Part shown: positions 16,454 to 23,223 of the stretch, one piece after another | Numbering within the stretch: position 1 is the first letter of the stretch | Layout: each line of letters starts with the position of its first letter | Assembly (NCBI GenBank): GCA_964414595.1 | Contig: CAYPXJ010000027.1 | Location: forward strand, 1 to 23,853 | DNA length: 23,853 bases | DNA from: CAYPXJ01 sp964414595 | GTDB lineage: Bacteria; Pseudomonadota; Alphaproteobacteria; Rickettsiales; CAIJLX01 | Reading direction: 5' to 3' | Notes under the pieces: model-generated | What the model saw: the letters and a program-made list of their open reading frames with translations, nothing else | Told to the model about the DNA's origin: nothing | Databases searched by the model: none | Translations under genes and position numbers: made by a program

Positions 16454-16755
16454 CAGCAACCGCGCTTGATCGTTTGCACATTATAGCCGGAATCGGTGAT
16501 GAGTTTTTTGAGCGTCGCATCATCGATCGATTGTCCGGGCTTCATGTTGACAGCGACATTGCCTTTATCGAGATCAACATTAATGCTGCTTACTTCTTCG
16601 CGTTTACCAAATAATTTTTCCAACGAACGCGCGCAGAAATCGCACACGAGTCCATTTACTTTAATATTTACAGCATCTTTGCAGTCTGTTTCTGCCGCTT
16701 GAAGTTGCGGCGCAGCAAGCAGTACGAGCATGGTTAGTAGGGTGATTTTTTTCAT
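16453..16755 (-). CDS. Exported heavy-metal-associated (HMA, MerP-like) protein
   Basis: The 100-residue product has a Sec signal (MKKITLLTMLVLLAAPQLQA, cleavage after about residue 20) and one HMA domain. The metal motif GLVCDFCARSLEKLF uses C38 and C41. Extra cysteines at C25 and at the extreme C-terminus (C100) are unusual. By analogy with MerP it would bind a soft metal in the periplasm and hand it to the MerT-like protein whose start overlaps its stop. The ATG has AGGAG about nine bases upstream, which itself overlaps the stop of the preceding gene, so the module is tightly packed. Confidence 0.87.
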   Translation of the reverse strand: MKKITLLTMLVLLAAPQLQAAETDCKDAVNIKVNGLVCDFCARSLEKLFGKREEVSSINVDLDKGNVAVNMKPGQSIDDATLKKLITDSGYNVQTIKRGC

Positions 16756-16765
16756 AATGATTCTC

Positions 16766-17416
16766 CTAATATTGTAATGTGAAGTTGAAAAGTATGTCGC
16801 CGTTATTGTTGATACCGGCTTCGGCGAGATAGGTGCCTTTGAAGAGACGCACGAGCGGCGTGACCGTCGTTTCCTCCTCGCGGCTGGGGTTATGTTCCAC
16901 CTCCAGCATCAGCCAAGTGTGTATATCGCCGTAATCGCCGATATAGGGCGCGATGCCCACCCGCGCTTTCTGTGTGAAGGATTTTTGAATATCACCCGCG
17001 TAGGTCAGACGGTTTTCGTATTTGGTAAAAAACCGCCTATCCTCCCAATCGAGAGAAATGCCGGTGAAAGCGGCAGGCTCCGTCTTTGCATCGAAATCGC
17101 GGTAATCGCTGTACGCCGCGCCCACCGCACTCTCGATATAAAAATTGGCCTGACTCTCCGGCATGTTCCAGCGCTTGACGAGATTGGCGAGTTCCACACC
17201 GTGAAACTGCGCCTCCTCCTCGCGCCAATACTCACCCCGATAGCCCAGCGAATAACGCCAACTTGGCGAATAAGCCACATGCAACGCGTGCATGCTGCTA
17301 TCGGTCATCTGCATAATCGTCCAACCGCCGGGATAGGAGATGGGACGCGCCTGTGCCATCGGCGCGAACGCCAGGCATAGGCTTAATGGGATCGCTCCCA
17401 TGGATTTGGAAAACAT
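16766..17416 (-). CDS. Exported, probably outer-membrane beta-barrel protein of a metal module
   Basis: I recognise no named family. The 216-residue product has a signal peptide ending near APMAQA (residue 23). The rest alternates polar and hydrophobic or aromatic residues, as in beta strands (RYSLGYRGEYWREEE, RRFFTKYENRLTYAG, HTWLMLEVEHN), and it ends in a tyrosine preceded by ILFNFTLQ. Such a C-terminus is typical of outer-membrane barrels assembled by Bam. It could be a small barrel of about 8-10 strands, used for metal passage or as a sensor; this is inference. The ATG at 17416 is chosen because CAGGAG lies five bases upstream. It sits between the Cys-rich exported protein and the HMA protein, all codirectional. 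Confidence 0.75.
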   Translation of the reverse strand: MFSKSMGAIPLSLCLAFAPMAQARPISYPGGWTIMQMTDSSMHALHVAYSPSWRYSLGYRGEYWREEEAQFHGVELANLVKRWNMPESQANFYIESAVGAAYSDYRDFDAKTEPAAFTGISLDWEDRRFFTKYENRLTYAGDIQKSFTQKARVGIAPYIGDYGDIHTWLMLEVEHNPSREEETTVTPLVRLFKGTYLAEAGINNNGDILFNFTLQY

Positions 17417-17456
17417 AAATACTCCTGTGGTTATGCCGCGCACATGCGCAGCTTAT

Positions 17457-17801
17457 TTACGCACGAGGAGCTAAACGAGGCGGAGGTAACACCGCAGCGA
17501 TGGAAAGCACCGCCGGCGTAGAGAGTTTGGACGCAGTATATTGTGCTGAAGGAAGTTTTTGATCAAAAGGCAGCGGCGCGATAAACGTGACCTGATTGCA
17601 GTGATCGCACCCGCATTTTTTGCATTCTTTGCTGTGCTTTGTTTCCTGCTTCATGGATTTATGGCAGGGCATTTCCATTTCCGATTTTTGGTCGGAGGAT
17701 TTTTGCGCTTTCATGCAGCAACACACGCCCGCATTCGCAAAACCCGATGCGGTAAAACTGACGAGAAGCACGCAGAGCGCTATCAGACGCATTAGAGACA
17801 T
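17457..17801 (-). CDS. Small Cys/His-rich exported protein, putative metal binder
   Basis: The 114-residue product starts with a signal peptide (cleavage near ANA, residue 24). The mature protein opens with a triple cysteine (C27-C29), followed by MPCHKSMK and a cluster C60, C63, C65, C68 with histidines (HSKECKKCGCDHCNQ). The C-terminal third is Cys-free and Pro-rich and ends PPPRLAPRA. Short exported proteins of this kind occur beside copper and mercury genes; no named family is certain. It is the first gene of module A. A TATAAT box ends six bases before its ATG and no ribosome binding site is visible, suggesting a leaderless message. The stop lies 40 bases before the start of the barrel-like gene. 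Confidence 0.72.
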   Translation of the reverse strand: MSLMRLIALCVLLVSFTASGFANAGVCCCMKAQKSSDQKSEMEMPCHKSMKQETKHSKECKKCGCDHCNQVTFIAPLPFDQKLPSAQYTASKLSTPAVLSIAAVLPPPRLAPRA

Positions 17802-17807
17802 GAGGGT

Positions 17808-17813
17808 ATTATA
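17808..17813 (-). promoter_or_regulatory. Candidate -10 box of metal module A (leaderless start)
   Basis: The minus strand reads TATAATACCCTCATG, placing a perfect TATAAT so close to the first gene that transcription would start at or next to the A of its ATG. No good -35 match and no dyad operator are visible. Confidence 0.4.
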
Positions 17814-17860
17814 GTATGGAATGCAGGGCGGTGGTAGAGGGAGTTGGGGGGAGATTGTAA

Positions 17861-18721
17861 TTAAGCAGCAAAAGGATCCAGAATATCATAATTTGGTATT
17901 AGTATCTTACTACTGCGATCTTTTGTTGCTGTTTCGGGAATTGAGAAATCGGGCATATAATAAATCCCAACACATCCTTTTTCTGGAAGATTTGCCACCC
18001 TTGCACCCAGCTTTTTCCAGTCATATAAATTTAATGCAAATACACAAAACCATCGATTTGAATGATCTTCATCAAGTATCCATACACACTCATAAATTAA
18101 CTTGTTATTGTTTGAGGTTATTCGATCAAGGTTTTGCAATAACCGGTTTCTTTTTATTATTTCAACAAACAAAGGATGTTGTTCAACTATTTTTGGAAAA
18201 CTCAAACCATCAGAATTTATATCCGCAACTTGTAAGGGTAATTCTAACTTACCGCCTGCATCTATAAGCGGGATGCGATAAAGAGCTGCATGAAACCCCC
18301 TAATCCATCTCCATACAGCACTTTCAATATTCAAATTTGTTAGAGATTCTAAACCACCAAAATGTTTTTCAAAATTAAGCGCCTGATCCCTTATTGTTGG
18401 ATTTTTACCGTATATACGCCCGATAAGCTGACCTATTTTTTTGTCCTCAACACTATAGCTGTGGTTACATTTTTCATGAGTTTTTAATATAAGGGGAGGA
18501 TTTCTATCATTTGTGTGAAACACCTTTCGAGAAGGTATGTGATCTCTATTTCTTATGTCTTCTTTCAAAAAAACTTTTCCACATAAGTAGCAAAAGGGCA
18601 AATTACTTACGGACTGAAACTCTTTTGGATGAATCAATTGAATCATTTTGTTAGGTCCAATCACTAAGAACTGATTTTTGTGCACAAAAGGGATGAGATT
18701 GACAAGTGGTTTACTAACCAC
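17861..18721 (-). CDS. HNH endonuclease-like protein in an AT-rich insert
   Basis: The product is up to 286 residues, with an HNH-type zinc/nuclease core. The first pair is LPFCYLCGK (C44, C47), then the catalytic-type RDHIPSR (D60, H61), then THEKCNHSYS (H82, C85, N86). The remaining ~190 residues are not recognised in detail but look folded (IWR-type segment WRWIRGFHAALYRIP). Similar HNH proteins of unknown role are widespread in environmental bacteria. The longest frame begins with GTG at 18721, just after an in-frame stop; an ATG at 18646 (MIQLIHPKEF) may be the true start. Neither has a good ribosome binding site. Base composition is clearly AT-richer than all neighbours, suggesting recent transfer. 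It interrupts two metal modules. Confidence 0.7.
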   Translation of the reverse strand: MVSKPLVNLIPFVHKNQFLVIGPNKMIQLIHPKEFQSVSNLPFCYLCGKVFLKEDIRNRDHIPSRKVFHTNDRNPPLILKTHEKCNHSYSVEDKKIGQLIGRIYGKNPTIRDQALNFEKHFGGLESLTNLNIESAVWRWIRGFHAALYRIPLIDAGGKLELPLQVADINSDGLSFPKIVEQHPLFVEIIKRNRLLQNLDRITSNNNKLIYECVWILDEDHSNRWFCVFALNLYDWKKLGARVANLPEKGCVGIYYMPDFSIPETATKDRSSKILIPNYDILDPFAA

Positions 18722-18734
18722 TTGCCGTCAAGCG

Positions 18735-18791
18735 GCGCCTCGCTTCGCTGCGGCGTCCAATTTTGCCTCCTGCAAAATTGTCGAACGACAA
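18735..18791. repeat. Cluster of inverted repeats upstream of the HNH gene
   Basis: Three adjacent hairpin-capable units are visible: an imperfect GC-rich one (GGCGCC versus GGCGTC arms around CGCTTCGCTG); a perfect eight-base pair AATTTTGC/GCAAAATT at 18759-18766 and 18772-18779; and TTGTCG/CGACAA at 18778-18791. They may be a REP-like element or the edge of a mobile segment. Copy number cannot be judged from one window. Confidence 0.5.
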
Positions 18792-18810
18792 TTCGCTTCT
18801 GCAAACCCAA

Positions 18811-18850
18811 CGCCATAAAAAAAGCCCCGTGCGGGGCTATTTTTATGGCG
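18811..18850 (-). terminator. Rho-independent terminator downstream of the copper ATPase operon
   Basis: A strong hairpin with AGCCCC/GGGGCT arms around GTGC is followed on the minus strand by seven T residues. The symmetry extends outward through CGCCATAAAA and TTTTATGGCG, so it could also work on the plus strand. It lies about 65 bases past the ATPase stop, as expected for the end of module B. Confidence 0.85.
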
Positions 18851-18916
18851 GTGTGAGTGAGACTGGATAGAAACCATTCTCTATTATGCGTAGCATAGAG
18901 TAACACGTGGGTTAAA

Positions 18917-21142
18917 TTATTGCAAATTTGAGTCTTTTAATCTGAGGCTATTCACGATCACCGACACCGAGCTTAGCGCCATTGCAGCACTGGCAATGAC
19001 AGGGCTTAGTAACAATCCGAAGAACGGATAGAGAATCCCCGCCGCTACTGGCACGCCGAGTGCGTTATAGATAAAGGCGAAGAACAGATTTTGACGAATG
19101 TTCTGCATCGTCGCATGGCTCAAACGGCGGGCGCGGACAATGCCAATCAGATCCCCTTTTACCAACGTCACACCCGCACTTTCCATTGCCACATCCGTAC
19201 CAGTTCCCATCGCAATTCCAACCTGCGCTTGTGCTAGTGCAGGCGCATCATTCACCCCATCACCGGCCATTGCCACCTTGCGGCCTTGCTCTTGCAGCTG
19301 GCGTACCACTTCGCTTTTGCGCTCCGGCAGCACTTCCGCTTCAAATTCATCAATCCCCAGCTGGGTGGCAATCGCCTGAGCCGTTGCCTTGCTGTCACCA
19401 GTGAGCATGACAATACGCAAGCCTTCCGCCTTCAACTGCTTCAAGGCTTCCGGCGTGGTGGCCTTGATCGGGTCGGCCACACTAATCACCGCAGCGGGTT
19501 TGCCATCAATAGCGGCAAACATGGCCGTTTGGCCTTTAGCGCGTAATTGCTCGGCACTGGCACTCAAAGGTGTGAAATCAATCCCCAGTGACAACAGCAG
19601 GGCTTTATTGCCAAGCGCCACGCTACGGCCATCAATCGTACCTTTTACACCCTTGCCGGTGATCGAAGTAAAATCCTGCACAGCGGCAAGCGTTATGCCC
19701 CGTTCTTCCGCGCCGCCAACGATGGCCGAGGCTAGTGGGTGTTCACTGCCTTTTTCCAAACTGGCAACCAGCCACAGCGTTTCATTTTGCTCGAAGCCGG
19801 AAACTGTCACCACTTCCATGAGTTTTGGCTTGCCTTCGGTGAGCGTGCCGGTTTTGTCGATAATCAGCGTATCGACCTTTTCCATGATTTCCAACGCCTC
19901 GGCATTTTTAATCAGCACGCCCGCATGCGCCCCACGGCCTGTACCGGCGATAATCGACATGGGTGTTGCCAATCCCAAAGCGCAAGGGCAAGCGATGATG
20001 AGCACGGCCACCGCATTGACGATGGCATAAGCCAGTTTTGGCTCAGGCCCCCATATTCCCCAAATCACTGCCGTGACAATAGCAATCAACACCACTACCG
20101 GCACAAAATAGCCTGACACCGTATCGGCCATGCGCTGAATGGGTGCGCGGCTGCGTTGGGCTTTGGCAACCATATCCACAATTTGTGCCAGCATGGTTTT
20201 ACTCCCCACGCGCTCGGCACGCATGGTGAAACCGCCTGTTCCATTGAGTGTTGCGCCGATCACCTTATCACCTGCGCTTTTTTCGACAGGGACGGATTCG
20301 CCCGTAAGCATGGATTGATCGACACTGCTATGGCCTTCGATAACAATTCCGTCCACCGGCACTTTCTCGCCTGGGCGAACGCGCAAGACATCACCCTTAT
20401 GCACGTCGGAAAGTGGCACATCTTCTTCCTTGCCATCAGCGCGAACTATTTGCGCCATTTTGGGCGCAAGGTCGAGCAAGGCGCGCATCGCATTGCTGGA
20501 TTGTTCGCGGGCTTTAAGTTCAAGCACCTGTCCCAGCAATACCAGCGCAGTGATAACTGCTGCTGCCTCGAAATACACATCGAGCATCATGCCGCCTGAA
20601 AACCCCGCGACCGCATCGGGAAACAGTGTGAGAATGAGGCTGTAAAGATAGGCCACGCCCACACCCAGCGCGATAAGCGTAAACATATTCAGGCTACGGT
20701 GCTTGACGGAATCCACCGCCCGCACGAAAAACGGCCAGCCTCCCCACAGCACTACGGGAGTAGCAACCATCATCTGAATCCAATGCGAAAGCGACGAATC
20801 CATCCATTCATGTGGAATATTAGGAATCAGATGTGCGCCCATGACGAATAAAGCCAGTGGAGCAGACAAGAGTGCAGATACCCAAAACCTGCGCGTCATG
20901 TCTATCAGTTCATGATTAGGCGTAGCGTCCAGTGAAACTTTTTCTGGTTCCAATGCCATACCGCAGATCGGGCAATTACCAGGCTTGGGTTGCCTAATCT
21001 GCGGGTGCATAGGGCAAGTGTATATCACGCCTTGGCCCTGTGCCGCTTCGGGTGAAGCAGTTATAGCTAGTGATGCTTCGCTGTGTTGCTGCCTATGATG
21101 TGAGCAGTGGCTTCCGTGGTGATGCTCCTTTGAATGATTCAT
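18917..21142 (-). CDS. copA: Copper-type P1B ATPase with N-terminal heavy-metal-binding domain
   Basis: This inner-membrane pump exports soft monovalent metal from the cytoplasm with ATP. The 741 residues include a His-rich leader (HHHGSHCSHH, 7-16) and a TCPMHPQI...GNCPICGM domain (42-62) in place of the usual CxxC HMA domains. Eight membrane segments are expected. The catalytic motifs are TGES at 280-283, CPC at 385-387 in the transport helix, DKTGT with phosphorylated D429, and GDGVNDAP at 627-634. FIYNALGVP and MALSSVSVIVNS in the last two helices fit the Cu(+) subclass P1B-1. The ATG at 21142 shares one base with the DUF2933-type gene's stop (TGATG); an in-frame TTG at 21151 is less likely. 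The name copA reflects the subclass; silver transport is also possible. Confidence 0.93.
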   Translation of the reverse strand: MNHSKEHHHGSHCSHHRQQHSEASLAITASPEAAQGQGVIYTCPMHPQIRQPKPGNCPICGMALEPEKVSLDATPNHELIDMTRRFWVSALLSAPLALFVMGAHLIPNIPHEWMDSSLSHWIQMMVATPVVLWGGWPFFVRAVDSVKHRSLNMFTLIALGVGVAYLYSLILTLFPDAVAGFSGGMMLDVYFEAAAVITALVLLGQVLELKAREQSSNAMRALLDLAPKMAQIVRADGKEEDVPLSDVHKGDVLRVRPGEKVPVDGIVIEGHSSVDQSMLTGESVPVEKSAGDKVIGATLNGTGGFTMRAERVGSKTMLAQIVDMVAKAQRSRAPIQRMADTVSGYFVPVVVLIAIVTAVIWGIWGPEPKLAYAIVNAVAVLIIACPCALGLATPMSIIAGTGRGAHAGVLIKNAEALEIMEKVDTLIIDKTGTLTEGKPKLMEVVTVSGFEQNETLWLVASLEKGSEHPLASAIVGGAEERGITLAAVQDFTSITGKGVKGTIDGRSVALGNKALLLSLGIDFTPLSASAEQLRAKGQTAMFAAIDGKPAAVISVADPIKATTPEALKQLKAEGLRIVMLTGDSKATAQAIATQLGIDEFEAEVLPERKSEVVRQLQEQGRKVAMAGDGVNDAPALAQAQVGIAMGTGTDVAMESAGVTLVKGDLIGIVRARRLSHATMQNIRQNLFFAFIYNALGVPVAAGILYPFFGLLLSPVIASAAMALSSVSVIVNSLRLKDSNLQ

Positions 21143-21399
21143 CAATGACAACCGCCTTTATGTTCCTTTTTATCCTCTTTATTCTGCCCATCGTTTTTAG
21201 AATCTGCATGGTGTCTATGCCCACCGTGCATGAAGAAGTGCATCAGTGGACACAGCAGAATAAACAGGAACGGCAACGCTCCAAGCACATGCTGCTGATG
21301 CCATACAATCAAGTAAACACCGAGTGCTGCAAGCCCGAGAAGTATGGCAATGCCTTTGGGACGTTTCCACCAAGGGCATGAATGATGTAATTTTTCCAT
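21142..21399 (-). CDS. DUF2933-type small membrane protein
   Basis: The 85-residue product has two hydrophobic helices (GIAILLGLAALGVYLIVW and LGALPFLFILLCPLMHFFM), then a His-rich tail (HGGHRHHADSKN) ending KEHKGGCH. This matches the DUF2933 family, found beside heavy-metal pumps with no assigned function. AGGAG lies seven bases before the ATG. Its stop overlaps the copper ATPase start (TGATG), so a fixed ratio of the two proteins is likely. It may be an accessory of the pump or deliver metal to it through the His/Cys tail; this is inference. Confidence 0.82.
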   Translation of the reverse strand: MEKLHHSCPWWKRPKGIAILLGLAALGVYLIVWHQQHVLGALPFLFILLCPLMHFFMHGGHRHHADSKNDGQNKEDKKEHKGGCH

Positions 21400-21417
21400 A
21401 CGCCTTCTCCTGCAATG

Positions 21418-21753
21418 TTAGTGATGTGAGTTGTGATCAACCGCAGGTGAAGACTGCTTAACAGCTGGAGCTGAGGATTTTCCTTGCTTCATTTTGGCGC
21501 ACATCTGGCATTGTTCGCCTTCTTTCATGGAAGACATGCCTTCCATTTTCCCCATGCACATTTTGCACATGCCGTCCTTGCAGCATTTGCATTCACCATC
21601 TTTGCAGCACTCAGCACATTTTCCGTCCTTACAGCATTCACATTTTTCACAGCACGGCATTTTCATATCCATGCCAGACATAGAGCCGCCTTGCGTGTTG
21701 GCGCAGGCAGTGACAAAAACAAGCATAATAACAGGTAATAATTTCTTAAACAT
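21418..21753 (-). CDS. Metallothionein-like Cys-rich lipoprotein
   Basis: The 111-residue product has a lipoprotein signal ending VTAC (lipid cysteine C17), so it is anchored in a membrane facing the periplasm. The mature part starts with a Met-rich stretch (SMSGMDMKM). Thirteen cysteines follow between residues 34 and 66, including three CCKDGxC units at 40-46, 49-55 and 57-63, and two more at C82 and C85 (CQMC). A second Met-rich segment and a His-containing C-terminus follow. Such a layout should bind several Cu(I)/Ag(I) or Zn/Cd ions, like a metallothionein, but outside the cytoplasm. No named family is recognised. AGGAGG is five bases before the ATG. It lies between the MerR gene and the ATPase genes and is probably induced with them. 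Confidence 0.82.
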   Translation of the reverse strand: MFKKLLPVIMLVFVTACANTQGGSMSGMDMKMPCCEKCECCKDGKCAECCKDGECKCCKDGMCKMCMGKMEGMSSMKEGEQCQMCAKMKQGKSSAPAVKQSSPAVDHNSHH

Positions 21754-21772
21754 GGTAGCCTCCTATGGTTAG

Positions 21773-22192
21773 TTACAGTTGATTGATATGCCCCAATATA
21801 GGGCAGGAACTCACTGAGGTGCCATCGGCTGGACATTGTTCAACCAAAGCACTCAGTATTCTTTTAACTTCTTTAAGCTCACGAATCTTTTGTTCAGCTT
21901 CGGTGATCTTGCCAGTGGTGTGTTTCAGCACTTCCGCGCAGGTGGCTTTGTCAGAGCGATTTAACGTGAGCAGCTGGCGTATTTCTTCGAGGGTGAAATT
22001 GAGCGTTTTTGCGCCCCTGATAAATTGTAGGATGCGCTCGGCATCTTCTCCATAAATACGGTAGCCAGACTCAGAACGACTGGCCGCTTTAATCAACCCC
22101 ATTTTTTCGTAATAGCGGAGCGTATCCGAACTCATGCCGGTACGCTCCGCCAGTTTGCCAATCGTCAGTATTTCAATCGTTTTTTTGCTCAT
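21773..22192 (-). CDS. MerR-family metal-responsive transcription regulator
   Basis: The 139-residue product has a MerR helix-turn-helix (LTIGKLAERTGMSSDTLRYYEKMGLI, about 9-34, then SGYRIYGED), a dimerisation coiled coil and a C-terminal metal loop. Cysteines are C85 (ATCAEV), C120 and C130 (EQCPADGTSVSSCPIL). Their spacing of 35 and 10 equals that of ZntR (79, 114, 124), while CueR has serine at the first position and eight between the others. The sensor may therefore respond to a divalent ion. The ATG at 22192 is chosen because anything upstream would lie inside the promoter; the long frame's TTG is the -35 box itself. It is expected to twist its own promoter to activate the downstream lipoprotein, DUF2933-type and ATPase genes. 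Confidence 0.9.
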   Translation of the reverse strand: MSKKTIEILTIGKLAERTGMSSDTLRYYEKMGLIKAASRSESGYRIYGEDAERILQFIRGAKTLNFTLEEIRQLLTLNRSDKATCAEVLKHTTGKITEAEQKIRELKEVKRILSALVEQCPADGTSVSSCPILGHINQL

Positions 22193-22199
22193 GCGATTG

Positions 22200-22231
22200 A
22201 ACCTACACCTTGGAGTATACTCTAAGGTCAA
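22200..22231 (-). promoter_or_regulatory. MerR-type operator/promoter for the regulator-lipoprotein-ATPase operon
   Basis: A 22-base dyad at 22207-22228 has arms ACCTTGGAGTA and TACTCTAAGGT, matching at 10 of 11 positions. On the minus strand it sits between TTGACC (22231-22226) and TAGGTT (22205-22200), separated by 20 bases. A spacer of 19-20 is the hallmark of promoters activated by DNA distortion by MerR proteins. The predicted start of transcription is within one or two bases of the regulator's ATG. Confidence 0.88.
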
Positions 22232-22235
22232 GAGG

Positions 22236-23153
22236 TTATTTGACCACCACGCTCATCGGCGCGAACAGGTCTTTGCCATCGATGCGGGTTTGCACGAACA
22301 GCTTCACAAAACCGGCTTTTTCAGGCTCGATATGGAATTGCAATTCCGGTCCACCGCGCTCGGACTCCGAAGTGGGTTCTTTACCCATTGGATGAATATG
22401 AAGGATGGTGTTTCCATCCTCACCAAAACCAACGATATGCGCGAATGCGCCCATCACCGGCTGTAGATTGGATACGGGCTTTCCTGCCTTATCGGTAACC
22501 ACCACTTTCCCCATGACGGGCTTTTCGGCCACCAGCGGCTCATCAAAGCTGAGAGCAAATTGATAGCCACCGGCTTCTGATTTGCTGATGAGCGTTTTAT
22601 CCATCTCGTGAGAGGTAATCGAAGATTTGCCGATATCGGTTTTGATGTATTCCTGCTTTCCGGTGGCCGCAGGGGTTACGTCCGTCCAGATTCGGTAGCT
22701 TAAATCTTTCTTCGGGGTAAAATCGAATGCCCATTCACCTGCTTTGCCAGTGGGTGTGGGGTGGATGTGATGATAGTCCGTGAGCGTAGGGTCAATCACC
22801 AGCAAATGCACACGCTGCGTATGTACCACGTTGATTTCTTCTGGAGTCACCGGCTTGCTATCTTTCGCAGTGGCGATCTGCATCAGCATTTTGGTGGTTT
22901 TTCCCGCCTTCAATTCGCCCTGTGGCAGCATTTTCACCGCAAGCGTTTTGGCAACCTCACCATGCTCATGAGCAGTTTCTTTCTTTCCATGATCCATACC
23001 CTGCATGGAATCGGCTGATTTTTGCATGTGCGGGCAGTCTTTCCCCGGCATGCAATGTTTCATCTCGCCATCCATTTCGCCGTGATCGTGGGCAAAGGCG
23101 GGTGTGGCAATCGCCAGTGAGGTTCCGATTAAAAGTGCGTGCAACAGTTTCAT
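22236..23153 (-). CDS. Exported His/Met-rich protein with two H-x12-HxHP repeats
   Basis: The 305-residue product has a signal peptide (cleavage after ATPAFA, residue 21) and a His/Met/Cys-rich linker to about residue 65 (HDHGEMDGEMKHCMPGKDC). Two related domains follow. Each contains a strand starting with His, twelve residues, then HxHP: H116 with H129/H131 and H239 with H252/H254. Each is followed by a beta hairpin (EWAFDFTPKKDLSYRIWTDV and ELQFHIEPEKAGFVKLFVQT). The fold looks immunoglobulin/cupredoxin-like and the histidines could form two metal sites. Comparable uncharacterised proteins accompany copper RND operons. AAGGAG precedes the ATG by five bases. It lies between the 161-residue gene and the MerR promoter, so it belongs to the RND side of the module. 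Confidence 0.8.
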   Translation of the reverse strand: MKLLHALLIGTSLAIATPAFAHDHGEMDGEMKHCMPGKDCPHMQKSADSMQGMDHGKKETAHEHGEVAKTLAVKMLPQGELKAGKTTKMLMQIATAKDSKPVTPEEINVVHTQRVHLLVIDPTLTDYHHIHPTPTGKAGEWAFDFTPKKDLSYRIWTDVTPAATGKQEYIKTDIGKSSITSHEMDKTLISKSEAGGYQFALSFDEPLVAEKPVMGKVVVTDKAGKPVSNLQPVMGAFAHIVGFGEDGNTILHIHPMGKEPTSESERGGPELQFHIEPEKAGFVKLFVQTRIDGKDLFAPMSVVVK

Positions 23154-23223
23154 AGATTCTCCTTGTGATGTGGTGGATGGTTTCGTTCTCTGGTACGCAG
23201 AAGAATCGGTTATCCCTCAAAAA

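Noticed and set aside
16073..17801. A classical mer (mercury resistance) operon
   Set aside because: MerT- and MerP-like proteins are present, but no mercuric reductase, organomercurial lyase or adjacent merR was found; the barrel-like and Cys-rich genes are not mer genes.
18664..18906. Minus-strand frame running through the inverted repeats and terminator
   Set aside because: Its product would be encoded by hairpins and a terminator and overlaps the HNH gene in another frame; no domain or start signal supports it.
21484..21772. Plus-strand frames rich in His/Phe/Ala opposite the Cys-rich lipoprotein
   Set aside because: They mirror the repeat structure of the lipoprotein gene, whose signal peptide, lipobox and AGGAGG site make it the real gene.
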